DNA of 64,000 nt from contig JBBBDQ010000330.1 of NCBI GenBank assembly GCA_037127315.1, positions 2,686,001-2,750,000 of the forward strand. Direction: 5' to 3'. Position 1 is the stretch's first letter. Each line of letters opens with the position of its first letter. This document shows positions 1-12,219 of this stretch, in pieces. Position numbers and translations under genes: made by a program. Origin of the DNA: Ascarosepion bandense. Taxonomy: Eukaryota; Mollusca; Cephalopoda; Sepiida; Sepiidae. The notes under the pieces are model-generated. The model did not search any database. It was not told where the DNA came from and saw nothing but the letters and a program-made list of their open reading frames with translations.

Positions 1-740
1 CTCTCTTTGCCCTTCATTCAGTTTTTCTTTATTCACATAGTGTCGACACCTGCAATGAAACGGTCATCTACGATAGCCTTTGTATTTAGTCACCAAACTC
101 GTATTTCCAATGCTACGGTGAAAGTTCCCACCCATTCCATCTATCCAGTAGATTGGATAGTAGTAGTGTAGAAGTACAGTCAGTATCAACAAGGGATTTT
201 ACTCTGCGCCTCTCTGCCAATATTACTATTATTGGCTGCGATGCGTGACACGCCACTGTTGGAATGAAGGGGTAGTCATTGGCGCAATAGCTCCGTTTAG
301 TCCGTTTCACTGTGGATAATATTTAAATAATATGCCCTGTTTCACCAAAACTAAAACAGGTTGGTTTAGATCTTGGTGGTTCTTTACAGTCACAAAACGT
401 GTGCTGACCCTTGCATCTGAAACACTGACCGCTAAATGTTCTGAATGGTTTTGACTGTTTCTCAAACTCTTTTAGATTCCCTCTGTATTGAGCTGGGCTC
501 TGTCTTGCAATAATTACTGTCTCAATCTGTTGTGTTTTTTTTTACCATCAGCACTCTAATTCGTCTGTAGAGACCATTCCAGAATGCGATACTTTTGGAA
601 AATGCTTGAAAACCATATTAAGGGTTAACACAAGCCTTGTAAGTAAAACTTGGCAGACAAAACTATTTGGAAGACAAAACTATTTGGCAGAAAAAAAAAC
701 AAACTATTTGGCAGCCATCAGTGGTTGAACTAGCGTTAAA
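1..740. other. No recognisable gene
   Basis: AT-rich sequence with short frames only. A short direct repeat of an ACTATTTGG(C/A)AG unit occurs around 661-712. I see no exon, RNA or named repeat. Confidence 0.5.
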
Positions 741-1560
741 ATGAGGTATAGCTATATTTTATATATCATACTAATATATTGGATAAAGGACGTTACAAAG
801 AATAGTTGGAACCATAAGCTATACTGGCTAAAAAGCGGCTACATACGAATAGAAAATAAATTCAATAAATACAGAAAAATAGAATGTGATGTAAGACAAA
901 GATGTGTCTTCTCACCGGACTTATTTAACTTATGCAGTGAGGCGATACTGAGAGAGTTAGAAATCCTACCAGAATTCATTATCAGTAGCCTCGATTTTAT
1001 CAACATATGCAGATGATACACTGTTGATAGGAAGATGCAGAAAGAAAATTGCAAGAACCCCTACGAAAGGTAGAGAAGGAACGCGAGAAGAAAGAAGTAA
1101 ACATCAATTGCAAGAAGACAGAATGCATGGTTGTCTGCAAAATTAAGAGCCCAACAAGAAAATTACAAAATGGAGATACCAAAAGGAAGCAATTAAAGCA
1201 ATTTAAATATCTGGGAAGTGTCTTATTAACAGAGGATGGAAAGTGCGAAACTGAATCCCGATAGATTTTCATTGCAATAGCAAAAGATACCTTCCAAAAG
1301 CTAAAAACAAAGTTTCGGAGGATATGGAGATATGGACACTTATACATAACATCTAAAATTGAAATTTATTGAGCACACAATAAGGAAAGAGGTTTTAGAA
1401 AACTTGGCATTTACAGGACATTTTAAAGGTAACAGGGACAGAATAAAACGGCATAACCTACATAACGAGCTTGTCTAAATGGATGGAAGAGCAGGGTTTG
1501 GGAGAGATAGCAAACAAAAAAATCAAGATATATTAAGGAAAAGAAATGGTGGAGAGCTAC
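741..1560 (+). mobile_element. LINE relic, endonuclease/reverse-transcriptase type (family B)
   Basis: Frame-broken reverse transcriptase C-terminal part. It reads CDVRQRCVFSPDLFNL, SEAILRELEILPEF, the catalytic YADDT at about 1007, then FKYLGSVLLTEDGKCETE. The same family is at 59690-61480, where the matching words are VRQGWLYSPNLFNI and SEAILRELEVLPGF. Several frameshifts and stops; inactive. Confidence 0.8.
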
Positions 1561-1735
1561 AACTGCCATGTTCCCAAGGTACACGGCATGTAGAAGAGGT
1601 TATATGTTTGCATATATCTACGACCGAGACATTTTATACTTATCGGTAACAGTTTATTCGGTTTTAATAATCTTATCTCTATCTTGATGCCTATCTTAAA
1701 CTTCTGCCATTCGCATATATCACTGTTTAGGGAAA

Positions 1736-1738
<3 letters not shown>

Positions 1739-1771
<33 letters not shown>
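1739..1771 (+). repeat. (GATA)n microsatellite
   Basis: About eight uninterrupted GATA units. Confidence 0.9.
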
Positions 1772-1844
1772 CAGACAGTGACACGAATGGACATATAAAA
1801 AATATGAGTATAAATTGAGATTGTATTGTAGAGTAGCTGACACC

Positions 1845-2090
1845 CCTGCAGCACTCTCAATGATGGAATTGCCAATGGGGATCAAGTTTAGAGATGATAG
1901 TAGAAATCATTGCCTGGGTTATATACATATCGCATAGTGAAGACTCAATCCTAATTGAAAATTCAGGCAACGATGCTCCAAAGGATTCACGTGTAGAATT
2001 AGAAGAGAATTTAAAAGCAAAACACCCTGCTAATAACACAAATTGAGTGATGAGAAGAGGGATATAGCAGTGAAGAGAGGAATATAGGAA
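1845..2090 (-). mobile_element. LINE relic (family A), inverted relative to the copy at 2900-3140
   Basis: Minus-strand translation gives FKFSSNSTRESFGASLP and ISTIISKLDPH, the segment between endonuclease and reverse transcriptase. A near-identical segment lies on the plus strand at about 2905-3120, forming a roughly 230-bp inverted pair. Confidence 0.75.
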
Positions 2091-2399
2091 AGAAACTCAG
2101 GTTGTTGCTTTGGATATCTCAAAGTTTGGCCTATTTAAGTAAAGAATAGTAGCATTCGAGGCCTAATATTCGAGTGGGACGGATTACTTCGGCGACTATT
2201 TCGACCTAAACACCTTCTCCCTGTGTTGTAAGTTACGTCTTGTCTGTTATTATAACTATTGTAAAATGTTGTAGTATAAGCATTCTAACCAATCAGATTT
2301 TTTAGTGATTCAGACATTCAATTCATTAGATTTTAATCCTTATTTCCATAATAATTCTGATCAACATTATTCTTTATTTAATTTGTTACCTCCTTTCCT

Positions 2400-3768
2400 G
2401 GATGTTGTCGAGCCTTCCAAATCTGTCCTCTTGGCAATTCGGACCGTCATATAATATCTGTTGATATTTCTTTTGATTCACTATTATTTCTGTTACGAAC
2501 GTATCGATTAGAATTTATTCCATGATCTTTTTAATGACGCCTCTCGGAGTGAAGTGTTTAACCATCTTATTGAGAAATATGCCATTGGAGCCAGACTAAA
2601 TGCTTTTGTGTCTTTTCGTAAATACAATGTGAAATCACAATCTTTTCTTTGTTTGACAACTTCTTGTTCAGCCGCTATAGTCCACATGAATCACTTTTTC
2701 CGGCTGTACCAACATGGTAATTCTGATCACAATTTAAATCTTTGTTTTAATTCATAATAACTGTAAATGCGTTTTCAAAGACCCTAATTTTTTGTTCGCA
2801 GATAGAGTGAGACACAGTATACCCTTTAATAAGGTGGGTTCTCGTAACTGCTAATCTCCTCTGTAATAGTGTGTATTAAATAAAGTTAACATCTATATCT
2901 CTTCTCTCTTTACTCCTATATCCCTCCTCTCTTCACTCGATTTGTGTTTTCAGCAGGATGTTTTGATTTTAAATTCTCTTCTAATTCTACTCTTGACTCC
3001 TTTGGAGTATCGTTGCCTGAATTTTGAATTAGGTTTGAGTCTTTACTATGCGATATGTATATAACCCAGGTCATGATTTCTACTATCATCTCTAAACTTG
3101 ATCTCCACGAAGCATGCGGACTTGACGGTATCCATGCCATAGTACTAAAAAAATATGCCCCGGAAATGTTCTCTCAAACTCTACAATAAATGCCTCTACT
3201 GCTTCTTGGAGATTCTCTTCTATAGTTGCTGTTTTTAAGAAATCAGGCAAACTGTTTTATTCTTCTAATTCTTGATCTATTAATATTCTTTTTTTTTTTT
3301 TTTTTTGGCAAATTGCTACAATCTCTAGTTTAATACTGAATTGGCCAAGCATCTCACCTCTCAGGGTTTTCTTTCAGATAAGTAATATGGCCTTTGGTTC
3401 TCTAGGTTAAATACTGATCTGTAATTGTTATTGATGAAAGAACGAATCAAGCTTTACATACGAAAGAAGTTCGGGTTGTTGCTTTGGATATCTCAAATAT
3501 GCCAGCTTTTTCAGAAGTTTTTTTAATTGTACTTATAATCAAATATTTGTTTTTGATTTCCACCAGAATGATTGATGCCAACCTCCAGGAAAGTGACTTA
3601 TTGCGCCTTCACGATCTAACGTCTTCCTGACATAAAGCAGAGGAATTTTATTGCATCAACTGATAATTCTGCTGTTAGGAAATCTGGTCCATTGTGTCGA
3701 GCTAGACAATTTTCCTCGACAGAACCTATCTGACATGTTTACATAAAGTCTACCATTCATTCGTTTGC
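2400..3768 (+). mobile_element. Old LINE copy (family A, jockey/CR1/L2-like), heavily broken
   Basis: Plus-strand words in order: AAIVHMNHFFRLYQ near 2670, ISTIISKLDLHEACGLDG near 3080, VVALDIS near 3475, and CRARQFSSTEPI near 3695. Every reading frame is interrupted. A second, younger copy starts immediately after, at about 3769, in the middle of its own ORF. Confidence 0.75.
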
Positions 3769-5720
3769 TGCCAGAATGAAGCAATGCATAGCACCCTCTA
3801 AGTTCGGCACCAAAGATTACTGGCGACTCTGCAAAAGCGTGCTGAACAAGAGCAAGGCTTCAATACCCCCACTAATCAGTAAATTTGAAGTTCTCACCTT
3901 CCCAGCGGACAAGGCTGAATGCTTTGCCCGTAGATTCTCCACCAATTCGACACTGGACACGTCAGGAGTACCTACACCCGACTTCCCTACTAGAACTAAG
4001 GCTCAACTAAATAGCGTCCACATTACACCCTCGCTGGTCTCTAAGATAATCTCAAAACTTGACCCTCACAAAGCGAGTGGCGGGGACGGAATCTCAATCA
4101 TAGTCCTGAAGAAATGTGCCCCAGAACTCTCCTCTGTCCTCTCTAAACTATAGTCTCTGCCTATCTGCTTCCTGATTTCCTGCCTGTTGGAAGTCCTCCT
4201 GTGTAGTTCCTATATTTAAGAATTCTGGCGAACCCTTAGACCCCGCCAATTACCGCCCTATCAGACTCCTTCCGATCTTCGGTAATGTTTTCGAAGCCAT
4301 TATCAACGCCGAGGTGATTCAGCATCTCACGGCCCACAGGCTTCTCTCGGACAAACAGTACGGTTTTCGCTTCTACTGCTGATATGCTAACGACCATTAC
4401 CGAGTACATATACTAGGCACTTGACAAAAATAGCGTAGCCCAAACCGTTCCCTTGGATATCTCCAAAGCGTTCGACAGAGTCTGGCAAGCTGGCCTTTTA
4501 TGCAAACTGCGGAGCTACGATATAACTGGACATTTGTTTGATCTCATCCAGTCATTCCTTTCTAACCGCACATTGAAGGTATTATTAAATGGGCATGCCT
4601 CCCAAAACTAACATACGAAGGCGGGAGTCCCTCAAGGTTCTATCCTAGGTCCCACACTCTTTCTGATGTACATTAATGACCTCCCCGATGCCATTAGATC
4701 CCGAGTAGGCATGTACGCCGATGACACCACAATCTACTCTCACCTCGATCAAAAACCCGGTGTGGCGACAAAGCGAACCTCACTGCCGAGCTTGAAAAGG
4801 ACCTCCAATCCGTAGTGGCCTGGGGTAGGAAATGGCTCGTAAATTTCAATGCTTCTAAAACGAAGCTGCTATCAACTAATCACCACAGACAATCGCATCT
4901 ACCTCCCATTAGCATGGAACAGGCTTGCCTCCCAGAGAGTAAAACACTACGCCTCCTTGGGCACACACTCTCGGCGGACCTCAAATGGAATGACTATATC
5001 GAATCCATTGCCAAATCGTCCGCTATGAAAGTCGGTTCTCTGTGCAGGGCCCGGAAGTTTTTCCCAACTGAATCTATCCTGCACATATATAAATCTACCA
5101 TCCGCCCGTGTATTGAATACTGCTGCCACATCTGGTCGGGTGCCCCAGCTACTCTCCTTGGGCTTCTTGACAAAATACATCAGAGGATCTGTAACGTGAT
5201 CGATACTGACTTGGCAGACCGGCTGCAACCATCCTCTCACCAGCGTGATGTAGCTTCCTTGTGCCTCTTCTACAAATACTTTCATGGCTTCTGCTCCGAT
5301 GAAATTAGATCATTGGTGCCGCCTAGGTATGAATTTACACGATATACTAGATTAGCAACTATGTCCCACCATTTTACAGTAAAACAGATAAGATGTAACC
5401 GTAATTTCTACTCCAACAGCTTCTTTTCTCGCGCTTCCCGCCTGTGGAATTCTCTTGAACATGTCTGCTTTCTCGACAGCTACAATCTCCAAGAGTTTAA
5501 ATGTAAGGTCAATAGACACCTCCTATCACACTAACTTGCATCTATTCTCCCAGCACTCTCACCATCTACCCAACCCTCATTCTCGGTATCCTTACCCGTC
5601 TATCACCCTCCTTCTGACTTTTTCTATATCTAACCATCCTTTCTCACCACTCTATGTAACCCCCTGCGCAATAGTGGCAGTGAAATGCCTTGCTCGGGGC
5701 GAAACGATTATAAAAAAAAT
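3769..5720 (+). mobile_element. LINE copy (family A), 5'-truncated, with 3' end
   Basis: Encodes the connector KFGTKDYWRLCKS, then ISKLDPHKASGGDG, palm motifs [21 protein letters not shown] (YADD at 4714-4725) and a long C-terminal part from about 4815 ending at a TAA near 5534. The 3' UTR ends with a GCTCGGGGCGAAACG motif and an A-tract at about 5712-5720. A few indels and stops (for example near 4140 and 4375) make it non-functional. It is the best preserved family A copy in the window. Confidence 0.88.
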
Positions 5721-5993
5721 TCCTTGCATTGAATATTGCTGTCATATCTGGTCTGCTGCTTCTGCTATATCTTTAGAGATCCTTGACAAAATCCAAAGAA
5801 TAATTTGCAGTGTTATCAGTCATGATCTGACATCTCACCTTCAGTTACTTTCCTACCGTTGTAACGTAGCTTCCCTGTGTCTTTTTTTTATAAATAATTT
5901 CATAGTAATTTTTCTAACGAGTTTTTCTTTAAGATACCTTGACTTTATGAATCCATGCACAGTACAATATTTACAGCTACGTCTCATCATTTT
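5721..5993 (+). mobile_element. LINE fragment (family A), left half of a copy split by a SINE
   Basis: Reads [20 protein letters not shown] and then SCNVASLCLF in broken frames. It continues after the SINE at 6342, where VEIDRYNCKFYANSVF resumes the same protein. Confidence 0.78.
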
Positions 5994-6330
5994 TCTTTCG
6001 ACCTCCGATGTGCGGATTGTTCGGATGTGTGCTGTGGTGCAGTGGACATCGGCTCGGAACGAGAAACCGGGGAGCCGAGTTCGAATTCCAGTTGAATCCA
6101 TTGTATTCACTTACGCGCAAATAACCTTGGGAAAGGTATTAACCCGTCTATTCCTTCCAGTTATGGGTTAAATAACAGGACCGTTTGGGTTCTGTAGCCT
6201 TGGTCGGCAACCAGTCTACCGCAGAAAGCAATGGCAACCTACTGCGGAATAACCTTCTGCCTAGTCAGTCATATCTCTTTCGAGACATGATCGCCCAAGC
6301 ATGTATCACGTATGGCACTTAACTGACTGA
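5994..6330 (+). mobile_element. tRNA-derived SINE (family 1) inserted in LINE
   Basis: A tRNA-like head (A box near GGTGCAGTGGACATCGG, B box GAGTTCGAATTCC) is followed by a conserved body ending GGCACTTAACTGACTGA. It is flanked by an 11-bp target-site duplication CTCATCATTTT at 5983-5993 and 6331-6341. Confidence 0.9.
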
Positions 6331-6341
6331 CTCATCATTTT

Positions 6342-6440
6342 ACAGTTGAAATTGATAGATATAATTGCAAGTTCTATGCCAACAGCGTCTTCTGTAGCAC
6401 TTTTTGGTGGTGAATATCTCTTTTGGTTTCTTCAAAATGT
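6342..6440 (+). mobile_element. LINE fragment (family A), right half of the split copy
   Basis: Translation continues the C-terminal reading interrupted at 5993. It shows that the SINE is younger than the LINE. Confidence 0.7.
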
Positions 6441-6509
6441 TAAATACAATATCAGTTGTTATCTACTCTCTTTTTGGTTCCTCTTCTTTTATTATTCTCT
6501 ATCCTTAAT

Positions 6510-6717
6510 TGAGGAAAGGTATTAATCCGTCTCTTTTTCCTCCAGCTATGGCATAAATAGAAGGACAAATTCGGTTCTGTAGCCTTGCTTGGCAACCAGT
6601 CTACCGCAGAAAGTAATGGCAACCTAATCTACTGCCGGAAAAACCTGCCCACTCAGTCATGTTTCTTTCGAGAAATAATCGCCTAAGCGTGTATCACGTA
6701 TGGCACTTAGCTGACTG
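6510..6717 (+). mobile_element. 5'-truncated SINE (family 1)
   Basis: Starts in the body at GAGGAAAGGTATTAATCC and runs to CTTAGCTGACTG. A 9-bp duplication ATCCTTAAT flanks it at 6501-6509 and 6718-6726, so the truncation happened at insertion. Confidence 0.88.
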
Positions 6718-7079
6718 ATCCTTAATAATGTTTTTATTTTTTTCTCAGATTCTCTCACACTCAGTAAACCCCTGGTATCTTGGAGGCTTTATCTACTTTA
6801 CGTGTAATGATGAAAAGGAATATGTATATGTTGACAGCTATATATATATATTTATATATATATGTAAGCCGTCCCCCAAAATTGAGATAAGTAAGTAAAT
6901 CGATCAAAATTTGTAATAGAAAATAAAGATAAAATAACATAAAAAGAAAGATTTCATAGTAATGTTAATACCACTGAATGTTTACTATTGCTATAATTTC
7001 ATACCTTAGATTTAGTAATACTAGTATGATTGTAAGGTTAATTTTTTAATATATGTAAAATTTACTGTAGTTAACGCCT

Positions 7080-7700
7080 TTAATTTACTAATATGTCACT
7101 TTTCACGTACTTTATAATTTCAATTTTCTCTTGCAGACGGAGAAAACATGGTTCGTTCACCGATCTAGAGATTCTAGCTTGTTTGAGAATTTTTTATTTA
7201 ACTTCAGGTGTTTTGTTCTCCTATTTTAATTTCCACGAATAATTAAAAATTGAGGTGATATTTCGTTTGTCCTTATTAGTAAAAGATGAGAGATGATTGT
7301 AAAAACGTTTTTTAATAGGGTTCATTGTATTACCAATATAAATTTTAATAACTTTGGATGCTTTACTGATGAGACAGAGCACATATAGACAAGGGATTTA
7401 GTTAAACACTTGTACGTAAAAGGCATTGTTTGGGATTTCTACAATTGCATAGATTTTTACTATGGGGCAAATCAAGATGAGTGGTAGAATTGCTATTATT
7501 ATTGTGATATAATTTAATTATTTTTTCTAAATTATTAGTGCAATTATAACTAAGTTTTAGAGTGTTTCGATTAAAAATTTTACTTAAAAGATTATTTTTA
7601 GGAAAATGTTCATCAGTTAATTAAAAAAATTATGTCCCAGTTTAATATTAACTAATTGATTAAATGGAGGATTATACCATAAGATTAATGCAGAGAAGTT
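7080..7700 (-). mobile_element. Penelope-like element relic with GIY-YIG-type endonuclease region
   Basis: Minus-strand translation with breaks gives KLSYNCTNN, SKNLCNCRNPKQCLL, KIYIGNTMNPIKKRFYNHLS and IFNYSWKLK. The order Cys-rich patch, IYIG, R-x-x-x-H and W-x-L-K is the pattern of the C-terminal GIY-YIG part of Penelope-like elements. Confidence 0.75.
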
Positions 7701-8239
7701 TGTCACTTAACTGAGCATGATCATGTCGACTTCGAAGTTTCGTCATGATATCGTTATGATGTCATCACTCATCAGGACTAAGTTTTTATACTGCTGTCGT
7801 ATCCCGGTTTTTTCTTATTTATATGAAGCTTGGGGTAAATTTGAGATTTTGTTGTAGAAGTGGTCTACTGATGGTTACTTGCTTTTGATTGCTTTTTTGT
7901 GTCGATTAATGTTGTATTAGTTGCAGCTGGTTGATTTCTTTTTATTGTGTTGGTGTTTGATTTCTTATTACTTTATGCGTGAATGGATATTCTTTTAATA
8001 GCTTTATATTAAATGGTGTCCGCTGAAGTGATTTTTAGTTGGCTTATTCTTGTCACTTAGGTTGGCCTCTTTTTATTGTGCTGACTCTTTTTATTATGTT
8101 GGCATGAACTTTTTTTTTGCTGTTTTGGTATATATGGCCGCTTAAAGGATTTATTTATTTAGGTCATGGTTGAGTGTTTGTGTTCTTGTGTACATTTGTG
8201 CTTGTGGTCTTTATGTGTGATTTTATACGTTTAGTGGTT

Positions 8240-8365
8240 GTCATATTATGCTAATGAACTACGTAACCATACTCAGATAACTATTAAAAAAGCAGATAAA
8301 ACCAATAATTTTGTTCTGTTAAGTAAATACGATTATAATTCGAAATTACAGAAAATACTCTATTA
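8240..8365 (+). mobile_element. Penelope-like element fragment, reverse transcriptase N-terminal region
   Basis: Reads TIKKADKTNNFVLLSKYDYN, resembling the K-A-D-K-x-N-x-x-V-L segment of these reverse transcriptases. Opposite strand to the fragment at 7080-7700. Confidence 0.55.
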
Positions 8366-8717
8366 TTATTTCTTTTTTGTCGTGATTGAGTGTTTGTATA
8401 TTTCTGTTTTTATTTATTTGTAGTAGTTTTATGTTTATTTCATTTTGTTGTCATTTGCGTAGTAAAGTATATATCTGTTCACATGCTTACATTTTTCCAT
8501 TATTTCGTTTCTTCTGTTTAATACTTTTACTTTGATTTTTAAAGCTGATTATTGCTAGTTTCTCTACTAAAGATAAATTTCAGTTTATGATATTTCTGCT
8601 GTGTTTTGGTGCTAGTTTTTACGATTTTCCATTTAATTTTGGTGGTAATGCTATTTTCGTTCTAGTTTTGATAGTGTTAAATTGTTTTTGTATTTTCTGT
8701 GTTGAGTGAAGTTTTGT

Positions 8718-8718
<1 letters not shown>

Positions 8719-8759
<41 letters not shown>
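8719..8759. repeat. (AT)n microsatellite
   Basis: About 20 uninterrupted units. Confidence 0.95.
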
Positions 8760-8760
<1 letters not shown>

Positions 8761-8814
8761 CTCATTTTTAATAGATATATTTATCCAAATTACACACAAA
8801 TATCTTGAAATACT

Positions 8815-9545
8815 GAAGAGTAAATTTGTTCAATAAAATCATCATTGCCTTCAGTCAAACAACTTTGAAACTCTTCTGGGTTGTCTCCTTTTTTATGTTG
8901 GTCAATGATGCCATAATCTTTGCCTTCAGTTCATTGTTGGTGTTTCAAGGAGTTTTTTTTATATCTCTCTCAACTATGCCCCACACATAATAATCAAGGG
9001 GATTGTAGTCTGGTGAGTTAGGTGGCCATATATAAGGAACGATGTGGACGTAGAAATTTTCCGACATCCATGACTGAGTTCTCCTACTTGTGCGGCATGG
9101 TGCAGAATTATGTTGCAAAACAGAGGGTATTCCAGGAGCCACCCTCTTCATCCAGTGCAGCACTATCTCCTTAAGACATTTGATATCGGCTTCCATATTG
9201 GGTCTGAGGCCCTGTGGAAAAGGAATGGAGGCATAACGTCGCCATCACTAGTGAACACTCGAAACATCTTGGTAATCACCATTAGACTCATCCAACTCTT
9301 TCCGAATCCTCTCCATTGTACTCAGATTGAGGCCTAAACATTCTGAAATATTCGTATTGGGGCTTCCGTACAGCATGCGATTTTCCAAATTTCTGGTGGA
9401 GTGAATTACTTCATGGCACACTTTTTCGCACATACTGTGATTAACTGACCGTACTATAAAATAAAAACAAACAACACGCTTGCGCGAAATTACAATATAA
9501 AATCGCAACAATTTAGCCATCAAACCCTGAATAACATTCTCATTT
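8815..9545 (-). mobile_element. Tc1/mariner-like transposase relic
   Basis: Minus strand shows an N-terminal HTH-like part (NISECLGLNLSTMERIRKEL) near 9270-9345 and, after an indel, a DDE-domain part with LQHNSAPCRTSRRTQSW and IWPPNSPDYNPLDYYVWGIV. H-N-S-A-P-C and N-S-P-D-x-N-P-L-D are classic second and third acidic-residue contexts. Frames are broken. The end near 9476-9525 resembles a stretch at 20165-20212. Confidence 0.85.
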
Positions 9546-9698
9546 CTCTTTCCCGCGTATCGAGAGTATTAACACGGCAGCACCAACTCTGATACAACGA
9601 ATGAAAAGACACATCATAATCGTGGAATTAGACGAAGTGCTATTTGCCAGACAAAGATAGTCATAACTCAGTGAACCCGAAGATTGCTGTAGACCTCT

Positions 9699-9760
9699 CT
9701 CCCCTTCTCTCTCTCTCTCTTTCTCTCTCTCTCCCCCTCTCTCTCTCTCTCTCTCTCTCA
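9699..9760. repeat. (CT)n microsatellite
   Basis: Imperfect CT tract; both strands give spurious Leu/Ser or Arg/Glu frames. Confidence 0.95.
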
Positions 9761-9930
9761 CTTCCTCCTTCTCTTTGTTTTGTTCCTATGAGCCAAATTA
9801 TGTTACAATTGAAGACTAACGACTTGTAAAACAAAGGGAAAATGACAAAATCAAAACCCGAATAAACTTGCATCACTTCTTTTATTTTTAAGGAAATCGC
9901 ATTTGCTTAGTACATTTTTCTTTTTGAAAG

Positions 9931-10156
9931 TCAGCCTTTTCTTAATTGGTGATGGGCAACGATCATACACTCCTTGACTTGAATATCTAGTTGGATATCT
10001 CCACACGAACAAGTTCCTTTTGTCGGATAAATACAGATCCGACTTCGACTTTTCTGGTTGTCAGTGCATGCGCTCCATGAACTCCAGTCGCTATATCTTC
10101 TTACCAACGCACACTCATTAACTCTTGGTATGTCAGTGCAAGGAAAAACTGTGTTT
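9931..10156 (-). CDS. Peroxidase exon 13 of 13: end of peroxidase domain, TSP1-like repeat, stop
   Basis: Residues 682-755, then TGA. The acceptor is a pyrimidine-rich tract ending CTAG at 10157. The first part ([10 protein letters not shown]) matches the usual last peroxidase-domain segment around a Cys and Ile-Pro. It is followed by [10 protein letters not shown] at 702-711 and Cys at 722, 730, 732 and 744. The W-x-x-W motif next to Cys is the hallmark of a thrombospondin type 1 repeat, where Trp can be C-mannosylated. The repeat is short (about 43 residues) and is followed by 11 residues to the stop. A peroxidase ending in this module is uncommon; typical chorion peroxidases stop soon after the Ile-Pro segment. 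Confidence 0.88.
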
Positions 10157-11662
10157 CTAGATTGAGGAAACAAAGAAGAGAGAATAATTAAGAAGTTAGT
10201 AACATTTGGAGAAAGGTTGTTGCAATTATCGGAATCATCAGAACTTATAAACTTCAGACGAGAATCAATTTCGCCGTCTTTAATGTTGTGGGCATGGCTG
10301 TAGTGTCATGGCTACCAAACGTTCAAGTAGTATTTAAAAATACTTTTTTCTAATACGATTGGTACTATTTTCATACTTTCTTCACACCATTGTTTCACTA
10401 ATTAGTTTGCTTGCTTGAAAAACAAAATATTAATTATTTTATATGTTTTAATGCAAAGAAAACTAGTAAGTGTGTACACATCAAAAGTCAAGCACCATAC
10501 AAAGCAAACCGAGAAAAAACAAAACAAATCAGTAACACTGTTGAGTTTCAGTAGCAGTTGTCTTTCTTGACAGATATCGAGAATCTGTAAGAACTTTTCA
10601 GATTCAACCAACTGACAATGGTATGAATTTATCTGTCCTCAGATGTGGGTTAAATAGTCAGGTTTATATCTTGAAAAAATTGTTATTCTCAAAAAATATT
10701 AAATGCAATATTTATTTGCCAAAATAAAAGAATTGTTTTTACAATCCCAAAAATATATGACGGCTGTAAATAAGCAACAACGGCTTGATAAACTGTAAAA
10801 AATCAACCATTCAACAGATAAAATTACTTGCATATTTTCATCATATAATAGATTTTATAATAATAATACTTATATTAATCCTACTAATATGAATACTAAT
10901 ACAACTAATATAACCGATACTTCTAATATGGGTACCACTACTACTACTAATACTGATACTTCTGGTATTCAAACTAACAATAATAATAATAATGATAATA
11001 ATATTCTGTGATAAATATCCAGAAGCTAATGATAATCTTGTATCAGGTTGCACGGTATTGGCACCAACTGAATATAAAACCCGGCATAATAGAGGCGGGC
11101 AGATCTGCACTTGAAAATCTGAAACTTTTACAGGAAAGAAACCGCAAGAAAATGGCATGAACATCACCCAGCTCCGGATACAGAGATAGGAGCTGTAACA
11201 ATTTTATGGGACATTACAATACACACTGACAGAACAATCAAAACTAATCACTCAGACATTGTGATAAAAGACCACAAAAACAGAAAGTGCTTTATTATTG
11301 ACATAGCAGTTCCTGTAGATTGTAATGTATATTTGAATATCTAAAAAAATCTATCAAAAGACTAGGATCTGAAAGTGAAAATCTGAAAATGTAGTACAAG
11401 AGAACATTAATAATTCCAGCTGTAGCTGGAACCTTCAGATTGATTGGAAAAGTGATACCTTAAAAAAAACTACAAAAATATACTCACATATACAGCTCAC
11501 ACATTACAGAGAACTTTGTCTATGTACAATGTGTGTGTTCTTAGTTTGTTTTTGTTTTTTGACAAAAATGATCAGTAGAAAATGTAAGGAAGCCGTTTAT
11601 GACCTTAGATCTCTAGTTGGGACACGGAAGGAAATGTGTATAGAATAGAAACCGAAGTAAAA

Positions 11663-11730
<68 letters not shown>

Positions 11731-12180
11731 CCTGATGTTACACCAGGCATGACTCTCATGTTTTCTTATATTAATTGATTTGTATTAACATGTATAAGAT
11801 TTTCTTGTTGAATTAAGAAGGACTACAGTAAGTATCCCATTCATTGCCATATATTTACTTGATAGTTGCCTGACCTTAACAAGTTGGGCGTTTCTTATTA
11901 GGGACGATGCATTCTATAATGGTTTTTACCTCTGAAGAAAGATGCATTGTATATCTCTGTTTATGAGTTGGAGTTGTTGGGGGCGTATTATGACTGAGTG
12001 TCAAAAGGGATATCTTCTTAAAATTTGAAGTTTGATCCAGCCAAACGGTTTCGGTGCTATATCTAAATACTTGGGAAGACCCTCAATCTGGGACCGTCTG
12101 AATGGACTGAGTTATCCTACCTAAAGTTATTATAATTGTTTTCTATTTTGAAGAGCATGCACTGCGTTTACGTGTCACTT

Positions 12181-12219
<39 letters not shown>

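Noticed and set aside
4947..5285. 112-codon minus-strand frame
   Set aside because: Shadow of the LINE protein on the plus strand.
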